A stretch of 15,111 nt of DNA from Candidatus Zixiibacteriota bacterium (GCA_022564135.1 JADFLZ010000016.1:1-15111); one strand, 5' to 3'; shown: positions 6,929 to 14,563, counted from the stretch's first letter. Notes: generated by a model not told the origin, from the sequence alone. Numbers and translations are program-made.

Positions 6929-7792
6929 TTAAGAAACAGGCGTGTAGTCGGATTGGTAGGCCTGTTTTTCTAAAAGTGCGATTCGTTTTTCTACCGGCGG
7001 ATGGGTTGAAAAAAGCGAAGCTATCCCTTTTCCGGAAAGCGGATTGGCAATCATAAGATGCGCCGTGGCCGGTTTCTGGTCGAGATTCAGGCGGATTGGC
7101 GCTTTGTGAAGTTTTTTTAGTGCTGAAGCCAATGCCAGCGGCTTAGCCGTTATTTTGCCGCCGATGCGGTCAGCTTTAAATTCGCGCTGACGGGAGATAG
7201 CCATCTGAATCAGCATAGCTGCAATAGGTGCTACAATTGCCGCCACCAGAAGTCCCAGCCCTCCGCCGCGGTTACTGCCTCGTCCAAAGCCGCCAAAAAT
7301 CGCACCCCATCTGGCTATCGAAGCCAGAATGCCGACCGCACCGGCAAATGTAGCCGCTATCGTACCAATCAGCATATCTTTGTTCATGATGTGAGCTATT
7401 TCGTGGCCAATTACACCTTCGAGTTCGTCATCATTCAGAAGTTCCAGAAGTCCCTCGGTGACTGCTACGGCGGCATTTTCAATATTTCTGCCGGTGGCAA
7501 AAGCGTTGGGGGCCTTGTTGGGCACTATATAAACTTTGGGAACAGGAATCATGGCCTGAGTGGCGACGCGCCTGACAGTCCTGAATAAACGCGGGTGGTC
7601 GGTTTCTGTAACTTCGCGGGCCTTATACATTTTCAAGACCATTTTAGCAGAATACCAGTAAGAGAAAAAGTTCATGACAGCTGCCAGCACAAAGGCCATG
7701 ATCATGCCGGTCTGGCCGCCGACCAAAAACCCCACCCACATGAATAAAATCATCAGGCCGAGCATCATTATGGTTACTTTTATTCCGTTCAT
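6929..7792 (-). CDS. htpX: HtpX, inner-membrane zinc metalloprotease (M48B)
   Basis: 287 residues, the normal HtpX length. Two N-terminal membrane helices (about 5-25 and 27-47) precede the soluble protease domain. The zinc motif is HEIAH (130-134) and the third ligand is E204 in SRQREFKADRIGG. A glycine-rich linker (165-180) sits between two further hydrophobic segments (142-165 and 179-200). PNAFATGR (95-102) is the family's substrate-groove signature. HtpX degrades misfolded inner-membrane proteins together with FtsH. The upstream 107 bp to the symporter gene is AT-rich and could contain a promoter, but I see no convincing -35/-10 pair. The yqaA-type gene follows after 9 bp. Confidence 0.95.
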   Translation of the reverse strand: MNGIKVTIMMLGLMILFMWVGFLVGGQTGMIMAFVLAAVMNFFSYWYSAKMVLKMYKAREVTETDHPRLFRTVRRVATQAMIPVPKVYIVPNKAPNAFATGRNIENAAVAVTEGLLELLNDDELEGVIGHEIAHIMNKDMLIGTIAATFAGAVGILASIARWGAIFGGFGRGSNRGGGLGLLVAAIVAPIAAMLIQMAISRQREFKADRIGGKITAKPLALASALKKLHKAPIRLNLDQKPATAHLMIANPLSGKGIASLFSTHPPVEKRIALLEKQAYQSDYTPVS

Positions 7793-7899
7793 ATTAATTC
7801 TCTATTTGCAATTAACTGCTGTCAGTTTCTTCTTACAATTTATATATCGCAAAAGATTCAAAATAGTTCCAGACAAAAAAACTTAGAAAACTCGAATCG

Positions 7900-10167
7900 T
7901 TATTTAGGACTTTTTTTCCGGCTTTTGCGCCCAAACTCCTGGTTTTCGGTCGTAAAGTCCGGTTCGGTGGTAGATGGCGGCGCAGTGCTGCCCGATTTAC
8001 GCCGGGGACCTTTGAGATGTGATGAACGTCCGAAAAGATCAGGTTTTTCAGGTTCTGACGCCACCTGTTCTTTCACTTCGGGCTCGGTAACTACCGCTTT
8101 TGACACAGTCTCAGAGGCTTCTGATTCTTTCGGCTCGACTTCACTTACAGATTCAGTCGCAGGTTCACTTACAGGCTCTGCAGGAGACTCTTTAACTTCG
8201 TCTTCTTTCGGTTTTTTGGCAGCAGCAGTTTTTCTGGTCCGTGTTTTTTTGACAGCAGCTGTCTTTCTGGTCCGTGTTTTCTTGACTGGCGCAGCTTCTT
8301 CGACAGTCTCAGTTTCTTCAATTGCAGCAGCTTCGGCTGCCGGAGTTTCTTCGACAGCTTCAGTTTTTTCCGGCGGAGCTATTTTGACCGGCTGTGTTTC
8401 GTCGGCAGTAGATTTTGTTTCTGGCAGCGCTTCTTTGACCTCCGGGGTCAGCTCTCTAATTAAAGGCGGAGCTGCCACAGCAGAAGTAGGGGCGGAGATT
8501 ATTTCACCCGAGTCAGAAACTTCTTCTTTAATAGGCGCTTTCCCTCTGGAAGAGATTTCTCTTTTCTCTTTTTTATCTTTGGGAGTATAGCTGATTTTTT
8601 CGCGCATCTGGCGGGCAGATTCTGAAGTGGAAACTTCATCTCTTTGTGCAGCTTCAAACGGCGCCCGGTCGCGGGCTTTGGCTGTTTCGGGGTCAAACGC
8701 TCTTGACCTCTCCGTTTTCAGTTCAAATGGAGACGGTGCTGCGGGTCGTCTGAGGCGGCCTCTGTCAGCTGTCCGTGCGTCAGCTTTGACCAGAGGTTTT
8801 CTGGTGCGCTCTGGTTGCCGGCTGTCTCGGCGGTAATCACCTTGATTTCGGTCATCCCTTCTGGAATCCGTCCGGCTGTCGCCAAATGGCCTGCGGCTTC
8901 TTTCTGATTCTGTGCGCCTTGGTTTTGGAGATTTCTTTTGAAATATGGCAGTTGAACTTACTTCTTCGACTGCTGCCGCTACTGCCGTATCCGACCAGAC
9001 ATCAAGTGCCGCAAACTTACGTCCCCAAAACCAGTCGATTGCAAAGATTAAGCCGATTCCGGCATAGGCCGCATTGGGGAATCCGGCGGCGTCAAAAACA
9101 AGGGCAAGAGTCATCATTCCCGCAAAGGGCACAGTAGCCGTTCCCAGCGAAAACAAAAATACGGCGGCGGCCAGATAAAGAGTGCCGGCCAGGCCCAGTT
9201 CTACATTATAAACTTGAGCAATGAACATGGCGCTGATAACCACATACATAGCGCGGCCGTCGACATTAAGGCTGGTACCGAGGGGAAGTACCAGCGCTGC
9301 CGAGCGGCTGTCGATATTATTTCGTTCGAGACTGTTTTCATAAGTAATTGCCAGCGCTGCAGTGGGGGAGGCTGTAGCAAAGGCAGTAGCCAGGGCCGGG
9401 AAAATATTTTTGAAATACTCGATAGGTGAGCGTCCGCCAAAAAATTTGAGCAGCAGCGGGATAACTATCAGAGCATGCACCAAAAACGCCGTCATAAGTG
9501 TCAGCGATAGTTTCAGCAGACTGCCGCCCAGCTCCGGCAGATATCCGGAGTTTCGGGCAACAACCGCACCGACTATAAAGAAAATAGCAAAGGGAGTGGC
9601 TATTATGAGATAGTGCAAAAGTTTCTGCGCTATCATATAAATTGTCTCAAAGAATTTGGTGACTGGTGCTGCATTTCGGCCCAGTCCGCCTAAAACCGAG
9701 GCGACAACTATCAGGGCAATTATCCAGCCCAGGAATTTGCCCATCATCACGGCTTTTACCATATTAAGTGGTATTAATTCTTCAAAAAAGCCAAGTGTCT
9801 GGCTTATCGGCACCGAGGCTATCTCTTCGGGGATAAAAGCGGCTCCGGTGGAGACTCCTGCTCCCGGCTGAAAAATCGATACAGTCACCAGGCCGATAAT
9901 TATGGCCACAATCGAAGTTGCCGCAAAAAACGAAAGCGTGGCCAGAATAGCCCGGCCTCTTTGCCGGCCATCTGTGTATGCTGAAACCGCACTAATAATA
10001 GCGGCCGCCACCAGCGGAATAAAGATTATCTGCAGGATATTAACATAGATTTGTCCTACAAAAGAGAGCGCCAGCATCAGGCCAGGCAAATACAAGCCGC
10101 AAATAACGCCAAGAATGACATTGGCGATTACAGCTATAACCAGTTTGTTTGTTGAAATATTATCCAT
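7900..10167 (-). CDS. SDF-family (GltP/DctA-like) cation symporter with long charged C-terminal tail
   Basis: 755 residues. Residues 1-410 form a complete dicarboxylate/amino-acid:cation symporter (DAACS). Expected landmarks are the HP1-like ATASPTA (264-270), the TM7 sequence LGTSLNVDGRAMY (296-308) corresponding to NMDGT, HP2-like GTATVPFAG (342-350), and TM8 DWFWGRKFAALDVWSD (378-393). Sodium-site residues (N301, D303, D393) look retained. The TM8 aspartate and arginine that hold the substrate amino acid in GltPh appear replaced (G382, F385). Residues about 410-755 are low-complexity and charged: an Arg/Asp-rich stretch, then acidic Pro/Glu/Ala/Thr sequence, and the 11-residue repeat KKTRTRKTAAV/KKTRTRKTAAA. 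DAACS proteins normally end near 420-440 residues. I chose ATG 10167 because residues from there match family N-termini; a TTG at 10200 would add 11. Neither has a clear ribosome binding site. Substrate unknown. Confidence 0.9.
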   Translation of the reverse strand: MDNISTNKLVIAVIANVILGVICGLYLPGLMLALSFVGQIYVNILQIIFIPLVAAAIISAVSAYTDGRQRGRAILATLSFFAATSIVAIIIGLVTVSIFQPGAGVSTGAAFIPEEIASVPISQTLGFFEELIPLNMVKAVMMGKFLGWIIALIVVASVLGGLGRNAAPVTKFFETIYMIAQKLLHYLIIATPFAIFFIVGAVVARNSGYLPELGGSLLKLSLTLMTAFLVHALIVIPLLLKFFGGRSPIEYFKNIFPALATAFATASPTAALAITYENSLERNNIDSRSAALVLPLGTSLNVDGRAMYVVISAMFIAQVYNVELGLAGTLYLAAAVFLFSLGTATVPFAGMMTLALVFDAAGFPNAAYAGIGLIFAIDWFWGRKFAALDVWSDTAVAAAVEEVSSTAIFQKKSPKPRRTESERSRRPFGDSRTDSRRDDRNQGDYRRDSRQPERTRKPLVKADARTADRGRLRRPAAPSPFELKTERSRAFDPETAKARDRAPFEAAQRDEVSTSESARQMREKISYTPKDKKEKREISSRGKAPIKEEVSDSGEIISAPTSAVAAPPLIRELTPEVKEALPETKSTADETQPVKIAPPEKTEAVEETPAAEAAAIEETETVEEAAPVKKTRTRKTAAVKKTRTRKTAAAKKPKEDEVKESPAEPVSEPATESVSEVEPKESEASETVSKAVVTEPEVKEQVASEPEKPDLFGRSSHLKGPRRKSGSTAPPSTTEPDFTTENQEFGRKSRKKSPK
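8222..8287 (-). repeat. 33-bp in-frame tandem repeat in the symporter tail
   Basis: Two copies of a 33-bp unit (shared TTTCTGGTCCGTGTTTT beginning at 8231 and 8264 on the plus strand) encode two 11-residue KKTRTRKTAA[V/A] blocks. The DNA differs at a few bases while the peptide is almost unchanged. The motif resembles the lysine/alanine-rich tails of histone-H1-like and other nucleic-acid-binding bacterial proteins. Confidence 0.8.
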
Positions 10168-10262
10168 AATAGGGTTTAAGGCTAATGTATTGAGTGACAA
10201 GGGGCAAGTAAGAAATTGACAGCCGTTTTGGACTAGTAATTCAGGTTGCGCAAAATCAGCTT

Positions 10263-10793
10263 CTAATATTCCCTATATCTGTTAAAAAGAAACTGGATTT
10301 CTACATCTGGGCTAATGATTTTTCGATCTTCGCTTACATACATTATTGCCGTAATCCATCCACAGGGCAACTGGACAAGACAAGCCCACCCCGGCTCGCA
10401 GAAAATTTCGCTATTAGCCAATTCTGATGCCTTTCCAATGGGCATGCCAACGTATATTCCTTCAGGAGTTATTAGTGTAGTGTCTTCTGTCATAACGAAC
10501 TTGACAATTCCATCCGAGTCCTTGGCTAATAAAAAGAGATGGCTATCTATCAAGCATTGATAGCTCTCATCAAAACTTGCTCCACTGCTAAATATCCAGT
10601 GATTTGGAGGGGCTGTACGTTCAACTCCAGGAATTAGAGCAAGAGTATCCGTTTCTTTAGGTATGTTCTCTAATGTTGTAATGTCCGTTCGTGTAAACTG
10701 CGTTGTTCCTTTTTCAGAATTGCAACCACAGAGTGAACAGCTGAGCAAAGTTAGCAGAATGCTGGTTGATAAAATTGTTTTTACAGCCCGCAT
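10263..10793 (-). CDS. Putative lipoprotein of unknown function
   Basis: 176 residues. The N-terminus has a positive start (MRAVK), a hydrophobic core (TILSTSILLTLL) and cysteines at 19, 22 and 24. LLSC (16-19) or LCGC (21-24) could be a lipobox, so the protein is probably exported and lipid-anchored. The mature part contains GIYVGMPIGKASEL (112-125), reminiscent of the 'G-hydrophobic-x-h-GM' turn seen in many small envelope proteins, and four more cysteines (80, 132, 138, 144) that may form disulfides. A good Shine-Dalgarno AGGAG (10800-10804, minus strand) sits six bases before the ATG. I do not recognise the family. It is the first leftward gene next to the divergent region, with the symporter starting about 95 bp downstream. 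Confidence 0.72.
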   Translation of the reverse strand: MRAVKTILSTSILLTLLSCSLCGCNSEKGTTQFTRTDITTLENIPKETDTLALIPGVERTAPPNHWIFSSGASFDESYQCLIDSHLFLLAKDSDGIVKFVMTEDTTLITPEGIYVGMPIGKASELANSEIFCEPGWACLVQLPCGWITAIMYVSEDRKIISPDVEIQFLFNRYREY

Positions 10794-10868
10794 AGATATC
10801 TCCTACGATTTGGATATTGTAAGCTGGCAAGAATAGACTCAAATGTCAACTGCGATCATGATTGAGGG

Positions 10869-10892
10869 ATGGATTCCCGACTACTCGGGAAT
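10869..10892 (+). repeat. GGATTCC hairpin repeat, copy 2
   Basis: ATTCCCGA (10873-10880), loop CTAC, TCGGGAAT (10885-10892) form a perfect 8-bp stem. It is preceded by ATGG and followed by GACAA. It is related to copy 1 at 702-722, which shares the GGATTCC start and the 4-base loop but has a different stem sequence. Confidence 0.55.
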
Positions 10893-10938
10893 GACAAGAA
10901 AGAGCGATATGTTCCAAATCGAAACGGGGTGGTTGTTA

Positions 10939-11020
10939 TTAGCCCATAACAGCCCTAAATTAGGCTAAAAATACCACGCCTGCAGGGCTAAAGCACCTGA
11001 CAGGCATAACCGATAACCGA
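10939..11020 (+). repeat. Structured lepB leader with nested inverted repeats
   Basis: TTAGCCC (10939-10945) is complementary to GGGCTAA (10985-10991). Between them AGCC-C-TAA-A-TTAGGCT (10951-10966) forms a second hairpin with a one-base bulge, and CCTGCAGG (10979-10986) is a palindrome. The stretch ends with two TAACCGA copies just before lepB. If transcribed it could fold. It matches no riboswitch that I know and may simply be another repeat element. Confidence 0.4.
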
Positions 11021-11025
11021 TAGGT

Positions 11026-11751
11026 ATGGACCAAGATTATCTGATTCAGGATTTTAAGCGGGAAGAGACCGATCGCGAAGCCCGCAAAGTCCTAAGATTC
11101 CGCCCACGCAAACCACTCTGGCGCGAGTATGTCGAAACCGGCATTATCGCTCTGGTTGCGGCTATTTTGCTGCGGATTTTTGTAGTCTCAGCTTACAAAG
11201 TGACCTCGTCTTCTATGGAAGATGCACTTTTTGAAGGCGACTATATTTTCGTCAACAAGCTGGCCTACCAATACGGCGGCAAACCGGAGATTGGGGACCT
11301 CATAGTTTTTCAGTATCCCAATAATCCAGAGAAAGATTTTATCAAAAGGATTATAGCCGGTCCCGGTCAGGAAGTTCAGATAGCGGACAAGGTTGTGTAT
11401 GTCGACGGAGAGGTAGCGCAAATACCGCTGCACTCCAAAAACACCGACCGCAAAATTGTCCCGGCTGATTTGTCATTCCGCGATAATTTCGGACCTTACA
11501 GAGTTCCCGGGGGAGAGTACTTTGTAATGGGAGATAATCGTGATGACAGCCGCGACAGCCGTTTCTGGGGCGGAGTTCCCGAGGAAAATATATTAGGCAA
11601 GACTGTATTTGTCTATTGGTCCTGGGAACCGGATCCCGATCCACCCGGCTGGGGTTTTCCATACATCATAGATGCCGTACACTGGCTCGGCTATGGCATA
11701 GCCAGCTTTCCCACGCACGTGCGCTGGGAACGTATCGGCGCCTCGCTTTAG
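11026..11751 (+). CDS. lepB: Signal peptidase I
   Basis: 241 residues. A basic N-terminal cytoplasmic segment precedes one membrane helix (about residues 38-56), followed by the periplasmic catalytic domain. The catalytic serine is S63 in SSSMEDAL and the general-base lysine is K107 in DFIKRIIAGPG. The conserved box MGDNRDDSRDSRFWG follows near residue 168. In the first box the usual proline of S-M-x-P-T-L is aspartate here (SMEDAL), a modest deviation. The enzyme removes signal peptides from exported proteins on the outer face of the inner membrane. The ATG has only a weak upstream signal (ATAGGT). Only three bases separate its stop from the hemW start, so the genes are co-transcribed. Confidence 0.95.
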   Translation: MDQDYLIQDFKREETDREARKVLRFRPRKPLWREYVETGIIALVAAILLRIFVVSAYKVTSSSMEDALFEGDYIFVNKLAYQYGGKPEIGDLIVFQYPNNPEKDFIKRIIAGPGQEVQIADKVVYVDGEVAQIPLHSKNTDRKIVPADLSFRDNFGPYRVPGGEYFVMGDNRDDSRDSRFWGGVPEENILGKTVFVYWSWEPDPDPPGWGFPYIIDAVHWLGYGIASFPTHVRWERIGASL

Positions 11752-11754
11752 CGC

Positions 11755-12888
11755 ATGCCAGCCGGCTTATACCTACATTATCCGTTCTGTCCGTATCTTT
11801 GCAACTACTGCGATTATTTTAAATCGCTCTATAATAAATCAGACGAACAAACCTTGTTTGACTCTCTAATTACGGAGACCAGACTGGTCGCAGAAGAATT
11901 CCCAAACACAAAAATCGAAACAATCTTCATAGGCGGCGGTACGCCCTCACTTGCAAAAATCGACCTGCTCGAAAACTGGCTAGAAACAGTCAGGGAAGTT
12001 TTTGATATCGCAGACGACATAGAATTTTCAATAGAGTGCAACCCGGATTCGGTAAGTCAGGAATATCTGGCGGCACTAAAGGATTTGGGTGTCACCCGTC
12101 CTAATTTTGGAATTCAAACTTTTGACCCCGACCTGCTCAGGTCTATCGGGCGGGGACATACGCCTCATCAGATTCAAGAAGCGGTTTACTTCGCCAATGT
12201 GCTGGAGTTTGAGTCCTACGGAGTTGATCTTCTGTTCGGCTTGCCGCGTCAGACCAGCGCCATGCTAAAAAAAGATTTGTCACAGTTAGTAGATCTGGCA
12301 CCGCCACATATTTCGTTTTATCAGCTGACCCTTGAAAAAGACACGCAGCTTTATGCCGAAGTCAATTCAGGCAAAGTCGTTATGCCTGACGACAGCCTGG
12401 TCAGCGCCATGTACCAGATTGGCTGCGATAAATTTGTCTCTGCCGGATTCGAACATTATGAAATAGCCTCATTTGCAAAAGAAGGAAACGCCTGCCGGCA
12501 TAGTCTTAACTACTGGCAGGGGGAAGAACAAATCGGATTGGGACCGTCGGCGCATTCATACATAAACGGACGCCGTTATGCTAACGTGGAAAGCATCCCG
12601 AAATATATTGAATCGCTCAGGCAAAATAAAACACCCAGAATATTAAACGAACCGGCACTACTGGACCGTGCCGACGAAACAATCATTTCATCATTGAGAT
12701 TGAGAAACGGTCTGGACCGCGAAACATTCGAACGGTTGTTCGGTTTACCGGTTGATGAGCGTATTGACATCAAAGAATATGAAAAGCTAATAGAAGCAGG
12801 TATGTTAATTGATGAAAAAAGCAGACTACGTCTGTCTGATGAGGGTTTTTTTCTGGCCGATGAAATAGCGCTGCGCTTACTAAAATAG
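11755..12888 (+). CDS. hemW: HemW-type radical SAM protein (haem chaperone family)
   Basis: 377 residues, close to E. coli HemW. The radical SAM cluster motif is C12-x3-C16-x2-C19 in YPFCPYLCNYCDY. Position 21 is not cysteine, which separates HemW from true HemN, whose motif carries an extra C. Further landmarks are GGGTPS (60-65), SIECNPDS (92-99), GIQTFDPDLLRSIGRGH (119-135) and DLLFGLPRQT (158-167). The C-terminal RLRNGLD belongs to the family's HemN-C domain. HemW binds haem and delivers it to membrane proteins; it was long misannotated as oxygen-independent coproporphyrinogen oxidase. It lies three bases behind lepB in an apparent operon. Confidence 0.93.
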   Translation: MPAGLYLHYPFCPYLCNYCDYFKSLYNKSDEQTLFDSLITETRLVAEEFPNTKIETIFIGGGTPSLAKIDLLENWLETVREVFDIADDIEFSIECNPDSVSQEYLAALKDLGVTRPNFGIQTFDPDLLRSIGRGHTPHQIQEAVYFANVLEFESYGVDLLFGLPRQTSAMLKKDLSQLVDLAPPHISFYQLTLEKDTQLYAEVNSGKVVMPDDSLVSAMYQIGCDKFVSAGFEHYEIASFAKEGNACRHSLNYWQGEEQIGLGPSAHSYINGRRYANVESIPKYIESLRQNKTPRILNEPALLDRADETIISSLRLRNGLDRETFERLFGLPVDERIDIKEYEKLIEAGMLIDEKSRLRLSDEGFFLADEIALRLLK

Positions 12889-12949
12889 ACTGCAAATAGC
12901 CGACAGAAATTCGATTGTCCGCATTCTTCAATAATCTTATATTGTTTTT

Positions 12950-13426
12950 ATGCAATCTGACCAGTATGCAGATTATATGCGCCTGGCAATTCAGCAGGCC
13001 AGTGAAGCTTTTGAAGCGGACGAGGTTCCCATCGGCGCGGTGGTGGTTCACCATAATAAAATCATCGGGCGCGGGTATAACCAAGTCGAACGTCTCAAAG
13101 ATGCTACCGCCCATGCCGAGATGATAGCGCTGTCTGCGGCATTTAATCATATAGGTGACTGGCGGCTGGAAGACTGCTACCTTTTTTCGACTGTCGAGCC
13201 TTGCACTATGTGCGCCGGGGCGGCCATGTTATCACGTATCAAAAGAATCGTCTTTGGCGCCAGCGATCCGAAATTCGGAGCCTGTGGTTCTATTTTCAAT
13301 GTTCCTACTGAGAAAAAACTTAATCACCGCATAGAAGTTGTCAGCGGAATTTTGTCTGATGAAATCTCAGAGATGATGAAGCAGTTTTTTAAGCAGATTA
13401 GAATGCAGAAGGACAGGATAAATTGA
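12950..13426 (+). CDS. tadA: tRNA-specific adenosine deaminase TadA
   Basis: 158 residues. The zinc-dependent deaminase core is complete: H55-A-E57 in TAHAEMIAL supplies a zinc ligand and the catalytic glutamate, and PCTMC (84-88) supplies the two cysteine ligands. VPIGAVVV (26-33) and GACGSIFNV are typical of TadA. The enzyme converts A34 to inosine in the tRNA-Arg(ACG) anticodon so it can read CGU, CGC and CGA codons. The ATG at 12950 has no clear ribosome binding site; an in-frame ATG at 12977 would still keep the whole domain. Sixty-one bases separate it from hemW. Its stop overlaps the TTG start of the next gene. Confidence 0.94.
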   Translation: MQSDQYADYMRLAIQQASEAFEADEVPIGAVVVHHNKIIGRGYNQVERLKDATAHAEMIALSAAFNHIGDWRLEDCYLFSTVEPCTMCAGAAMLSRIKRIVFGASDPKFGACGSIFNVPTEKKLNHRIEVVSGILSDEISEMMKQFFKQIRMQKDRIN

Positions 13427-13881
13427 ATTTTAGAGAGGCAAAGAATATAAAGCAGCTAAGTCTTATTAGAATGATAGCCTTTGCCATGCTCGTAATTATG
13501 CCTTTGGTTTTACTGGCACTGATGTTCGTAGTTAGTCCTCCAAAACAATCCGGCGGCGAAATCGAAATAGCGCTGCTTATCTTGCTGATAGTCGGCATGA
13601 TTCAGCCACTGCTGATACCATTGATATCAAGAATACAAATTCAAAACTGGCAAAAGGAAAATTCCGAAAATAAAAATCCGGCAATTCTCTTTTTTATGCT
13701 TTCTCTAATAAAGTTCTCGTTTATCGAAGCCATATACATTTATGGTCTCGTAGTTTATTTACTTTCAGGCGACATGTTAAAGGCCTTATATTTCTATCCG
13801 GTTGGCATAGGCTGGTCGGTGGTGCATTGGCCGATGCGTGTTAGATTCGATAATTTTATCAACAGATTGAGTAAAAAGTGA
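13423..13881 (+). CDS. Hypothetical four-helix membrane protein, first of a pair
   Basis: 152 residues, not recognised. Hydrophobicity suggests four membrane helices at about residues 17-37, 49-68, 88-114 and 118-136, with a short polar loop (70-86) and a basic C-terminus. The start is TTG, overlapping the tadA stop in TTGA. AGGACAGGA precedes it, and no ATG lies closer than residue 17. Residues 104-146 resemble residues 114-155 of the next protein: IYGLVVYLLSG against LYGLIYFFLTG, and VVHWPMRVRFDNFI against VFQVVRPRYGLVNKLI. The two are probably divergent paralogues that may work as a heterodimer. Coupling to tadA is by position only; nothing links it functionally. Confidence 0.75.
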   Translation: MNFREAKNIKQLSLIRMIAFAMLVIMPLVLLALMFVVSPPKQSGGEIEIALLILLIVGMIQPLLIPLISRIQIQNWQKENSENKNPAILFFMLSLIKFSFIEAIYIYGLVVYLLSGDMLKALYFYPVGIGWSVVHWPMRVRFDNFINRLSKK

Positions 13882-14396
13882 AAAAAGATTTTAACGGCGA
13901 CAGTATAGAACTTTTCCGCATAATGAATAAGTCTCTTTATTTTGGGATGATGTCGAATATTATTATTCCAATGGGGCTGCTGCTTGCTTGCTATTTCTAT
14001 GAGCAGCGCTATCATCCTGCTAATAACATTGGGGACTTCGCCAACACTCTCTTTTATATTTTTTTGACATTCGGCGCCACGCAGGGAGCCTTTGCTTTTT
14101 GGTGGCGACAGCAGCTGCTGCTCAAGCCGATGATTCGCCGAAGAGAAACATTCCAGACCGACCTGGCGCTGGGTTTAACGAAAATCTGCCGGCCGGTCTT
14201 TATGCTGGTCGCCGCTATCTCGCTCTACGGACTAATCTATTTTTTCCTGACCGGAAGATTCGAAGAAACAATGTTCATGGTAATTTTGTCGTTTGTTGTA
14301 TTTCAGGTAGTGCGTCCGCGCTACGGATTAGTTAATAAATTAATCGAAAATCAGTACGCCATGGCAGAAAAAGGGGAGTTTTACCGGGGGGAATAG
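13878..14396 (+). CDS. Hypothetical four-helix membrane protein, second of a pair
   Basis: 172 residues, not recognised. Four probable membrane helices lie at about 21-41, 55-77, 105-125 and 130-146. A basic cytoplasmic-looking loop (78-92, with RRRE) and a polar C-terminal tail surround them. The start is GTG overlapping the previous stop (GTGA, 4 bp), which implies translational coupling; an in-frame ATG at 13923 is the alternative. The C-terminal two helices match those of the preceding protein in spacing and pattern, and both end in a membrane-exit R-x-R followed by N-x-x-I/L. The conserved pairing suggests a two-subunit membrane complex of unknown role. Confidence 0.75.
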   Translation: MKKDFNGDSIELFRIMNKSLYFGMMSNIIIPMGLLLACYFYEQRYHPANNIGDFANTLFYIFLTFGATQGAFAFWWRQQLLLKPMIRRRETFQTDLALGLTKICRPVFMLVAAISLYGLIYFFLTGRFEETMFMVILSFVVFQVVRPRYGLVNKLIENQYAMAEKGEFYRGE

Positions 14397-14414
14397 GCCG
14401 TGATTTCTAAACAC

Positions 14415-14443
14415 TTTACATTTTGTTCTTAAGAGGCTTATTT
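14415..14443 (+). promoter_or_regulatory. Possible promoter for tRNA-Ser
   Basis: TTTACA (14415-14420) and TTATTT (14438-14443) are 17 bp apart and end 30 bases before the tRNA. The -35 is good but the -10 is poor, so this is tentative. Alternatively the tRNA is transcribed with the tadA operon. Confidence 0.25.
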
Positions 14444-14473
14444 ATTCGCCGGAGAAAATCAAACTTTGTTTGT

Positions 14474-14563
14474 GGAGAGGTGCCGGAGCGGTTGAACGGG
14501 GCGGTCTCGAAAACCGTTGAGCCTTCGCGGGCTCCCAGGGTTCGAATCCCTGCCTCTCCGCCA
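14474..14563 (+). tRNA. tRNA-Ser(CGA)
   Basis: The acceptor stem GGAGAGG (14474-14480) pairs with CCTCTCC (14553-14559). G is the discriminator base and the CCA end is encoded (14561-14563). The anticodon loop CTCGAAA carries CGA at 14508-14510, reading UCG serine codons. A long variable arm (GAGCC...GGGCTC) marks a class II tRNA, as serine requires, and the T-loop is GGTTCGAATCC. It lies 77 bp behind the membrane-protein pair. The downstream DNA is repeats and a transposase, so its 3' end could be an insertion boundary, but no duplicated tRNA 3' end is visible in this window. Confidence 0.96.

Larger units (their letters stand above)
10794..11025. other. Divergent intergenic region between leftward and rightward gene blocks
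   Basis: Both blocks face away from this 232-bp gap, so promoters for the lipoprotein gene and for lepB must lie here or in its edges. On the minus strand TTGACA (10844-10849) and TACAAT (10816-10821) occur, but 22 bp apart, too wide for a standard promoter. It also holds the second GGATTCC hairpin (10869-10892) and a structured lepB-proximal stretch (10939-11020). Confidence 0.5.

Noticed and set aside
7925..8590. Long open frame on the plus strand (221 codons) opposite the symporter tail
   Set aside because: It is the complement of the charged, repeat-bearing tail; its Ser/Thr/Val/Gly-rich product mirrors the codon bias of the minus-strand gene and has no start signal or known motif.
10816..10849. 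TTGACA / TACAAT as a promoter of the putative lipoprotein gene
   Set aside because: The boxes are good individually, but their spacing is 22 bp, beyond the normal 16-18 bp range.
10939..11025. Riboswitch upstream of lepB
   Set aside because: Inverted repeats are present, but no conserved core of any riboswitch class I know can be recognised.
11755..12888. Oxygen-independent coproporphyrinogen III oxidase (HemN)
   Set aside because: The cysteine motif lacks the extra cysteine after C-x3-C-x2-C that marks HemN, and the length and C-terminus fit HemW.
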